Program-made: the position numbers and the translations under genes
Notes under the pieces: model-generated
Seen by the model: the letters and a program-made list of their open reading frames with translations, nothing else
Database searches by the model: none
What the model was told of the DNA's origin: nothing
Source of the DNA: Rutstroemia sp. NJR-2017a BVV2
Taxonomy: Eukaryota; Ascomycota; Leotiomycetes; Helotiales; Rutstroemiaceae
Length of the DNA stretch: 64,000 nucleotides
Assembly: GCA_002946415.1 (NCBI GenBank)
Contig: NJPS01000041.1
Location: forward strand, 1-64,000
Direction: 5' to 3'
Shown here: piece after piece, positions 62,946 to 64,000 of the stretch
How the letters are laid out: every line of letters begins with the position of its first letter
Position numbering within the stretch: the first letter of the stretch is position 1

Positions 62946-63995
62946 TTAAGCTGTGTCATTTTCAAACAATTGCGATAGTCCAAAATCTTCCGTTTCCTCC
63001 AATAGCGTTCTCGGCATCATGATCATTCTCAAGTTTTTCTGCCACTCTGCATGCTTCTCAACTTCCTCTGCCTTCTCCGCAACAGTTATTTGTTCCAATA
63101 CCGCCACTTTCTTCAATTCCAACACCCTCAGCTCGAGCGTGAAACTCTTCGAAACCAGGATTTCTCGAATGGCTGTGATCCATTCATAACGTCCCGGGTT
63201 GTCGATTAGCTCAGGAATATCCTTGGCCTGCACCCAGAAGTAGACCGTCAGGTTTTTTATCTGCCTGAGTCTTGCAAGATCGTGAAAAAGCGGAACGAGG
63301 CCTGGAATTGTGGCATTGTCTCCTCTGAGTCTTGTCCAGCTGGCGTCATACGCTGATCCAAGAATGTCGATTGTTATGTTCATGATGTTTCTCCATGGGG
63401 ATATGACCGGACCAACTGGCAGGAGGTTGAGTTGCGTCCAATTAGAGCATGCCTGCAGACAGTTAGCACTTTCTCCACATAACTCAGCATCGATCGGTTT
63501 TTGGTTACATAACTTAGCGTGGCTAGTGAACTCCAAGATAAAGTTCCTCCAGTACCATTCCAAGAAGTCCTTCAAGACACTCTTATCTGTGTTTCTACTT
63601 TGCCATTCCCCAAGCCCTACCATCATCGACTCATTTACATAGATAAATTGTTCCGCTGCAATCAAGCCCTTAACGAAAAGGATATACTCATCAAGGGACC
63701 GCACATGGTGGAAGTCGTTTTCCACCATCTTGGATTCCCCGCTGATAAATCTTTGTGTATCTCCTGTGAGCGAAATCGCAGTGTGTAAATTGCATGTTTT
63801 ATTTGTCTGCGGTAGCTCTTCTGCTTTTATAGTATTCTGCCGAAACTGGGTGCTTTGAAGCAGATGTTTTTGGACTCTAGGGGGTCGTCGTGCTTGAGGG
63901 ATGTGGAGAGAATATTTTACAGGCGCGAAACCGCTGTCTTCGGGCGCTCCGATAGGGTGAAAGTGATCATCCGGAATGGCTGTGTATTCACGCAT
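62946..63995 (-). CDS. Unrecognised protein reaching the window edge, possibly 5'-partial
   Basis: An uninterrupted frame of 349 codons from ATG 63995, five bases from the window end, so the true start may lie outside. The first 90 residues are hydrophilic. Residues about 90-160 contain FVKGLIAAEQFIYVNESMM and FLEWYWRNFILEF. The later part alternates hydrophobic and polar residues (PWRNIMNITIDILGS, LARLRQIKNLTVYFW), like the leucine-rich C-terminal halves of fungal F-box or 2EXR-type proteins. A charged helix (EKAEEVEKHAEW) is near the end. No E-x-R pair or F-box is seen. No function is assigned. Confidence 0.65.
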   Translation of the reverse strand: MREYTAIPDDHFHPIGAPEDSGFAPVKYSLHIPQARRPPRVQKHLLQSTQFRQNTIKAEELPQTNKTCNLHTAISLTGDTQRFISGESKMVENDFHHVRSLDEYILFVKGLIAAEQFIYVNESMMVGLGEWQSRNTDKSVLKDFLEWYWRNFILEFTSHAKLCNQKPIDAELCGESANCLQACSNWTQLNLLPVGPVISPWRNIMNITIDILGSAYDASWTRLRGDNATIPGLVPLFHDLARLRQIKNLTVYFWVQAKDIPELIDNPGRYEWITAIREILVSKSFTLELRVLELKKVAVLEQITVAEKAEEVEKHAEWQKNLRMIMMPRTLLEETEDFGLSQLFENDTA

Positions 63996-64000
63996 CAAGT

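Noticed and set aside
1..64000. tRNA, rRNA or CRISPR loci
   Set aside because: A manual scan found no T-arm consensus (GGTTCRANYCC) with matching acceptor stems, no rRNA-like sequence, and no regularly spaced identical repeats. A dedicated scan could still find a divergent tRNA.

Overview
This window is nuclear DNA from a filamentous ascomycete, most likely a Leotiomycete of the Helotiales/Sclerotiniaceae type. The evidence is many short spliceosomal introns (mostly 46-70 nt, GTATGT/GTAAGT-like donors, CTAAC-like branch points, CAG/TAG acceptors), monocistronic genes on both strands, and families typical of Pezizomycotina: a hydrophobin-like protein, 2EXR proteins, a Zn2Cys6 factor, sedolisin, a tannase-type feruloyl esterase and an AusD-like methyltransferase. 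The taxon is an inference from gene content. No tRNA, rRNA, CRISPR array, intact transposon or viral gene was seen.

Layout. 1-6.9 kb: a poly-G tract, a small hydrophobin-like gene (1393-2057, +), and an unrecognised 899-residue protein (3593-6292, +) with a minisatellite just upstream and a decayed copy of its own 3' end just downstream. 6.9-12.9 kb: the core genes for kinetochore protein Spc7/KNL1 (-, four exons) and ribosomal protein uS17/Rps11 (+), transcribed divergently. 13.5-27.4 kb: accessory metabolism, with an AusD-like methyltransferase (+), a tannase-family feruloyl esterase (-), an ABCC transporter (+) and an aldo-keto reductase with a putative signal peptide (+). 28-33 kb: a 2EXR protein (+), a GT71 mannosyltransferase (+) and a second 2EXR protein (-). 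33-37 kb: a gene-poor stretch with short repeats and a broken F-box fragment.

37-44.3 kb: a secreted sedolisin (+), a many-exon SET-domain protein (-) and a Bor1-type anion transporter (+). 45-54.2 kb: three more 2EXR proteins, a class I O-methyltransferase (+) and a Zn2Cys6 factor (-). 54.2-55.6 kb: gene-free DNA with degenerate repeats. 55.6-61.4 kb: mitochondrial tyrosyl-tRNA synthetase (-) head-to-head with a GH36 Sip1/raffinose-synthase-like protein (+). 61.5-64 kb: an acyl-protein-thioesterase-like hydrolase with a membrane-anchor-like N terminus (+) and an unrecognised gene reaching the window edge (-).

There is no operon and no complete biosynthetic cluster, because no polyketide synthase, NRPS, terpene cyclase or prenyltransferase was found. 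The main themes are housekeeping genes (spc7, rps11, mitochondrial TyrRS), cell-surface and extracellular functions (hydrophobin-like protein, esterase, protease, mannosyltransferase), transport (ABCC, Bor1), and a local concentration of five 2EXR genes of unknown function. Exon structures were worked out by hand from splice signals, reading frame and protein continuity; first exons and start codons are the least certain parts.
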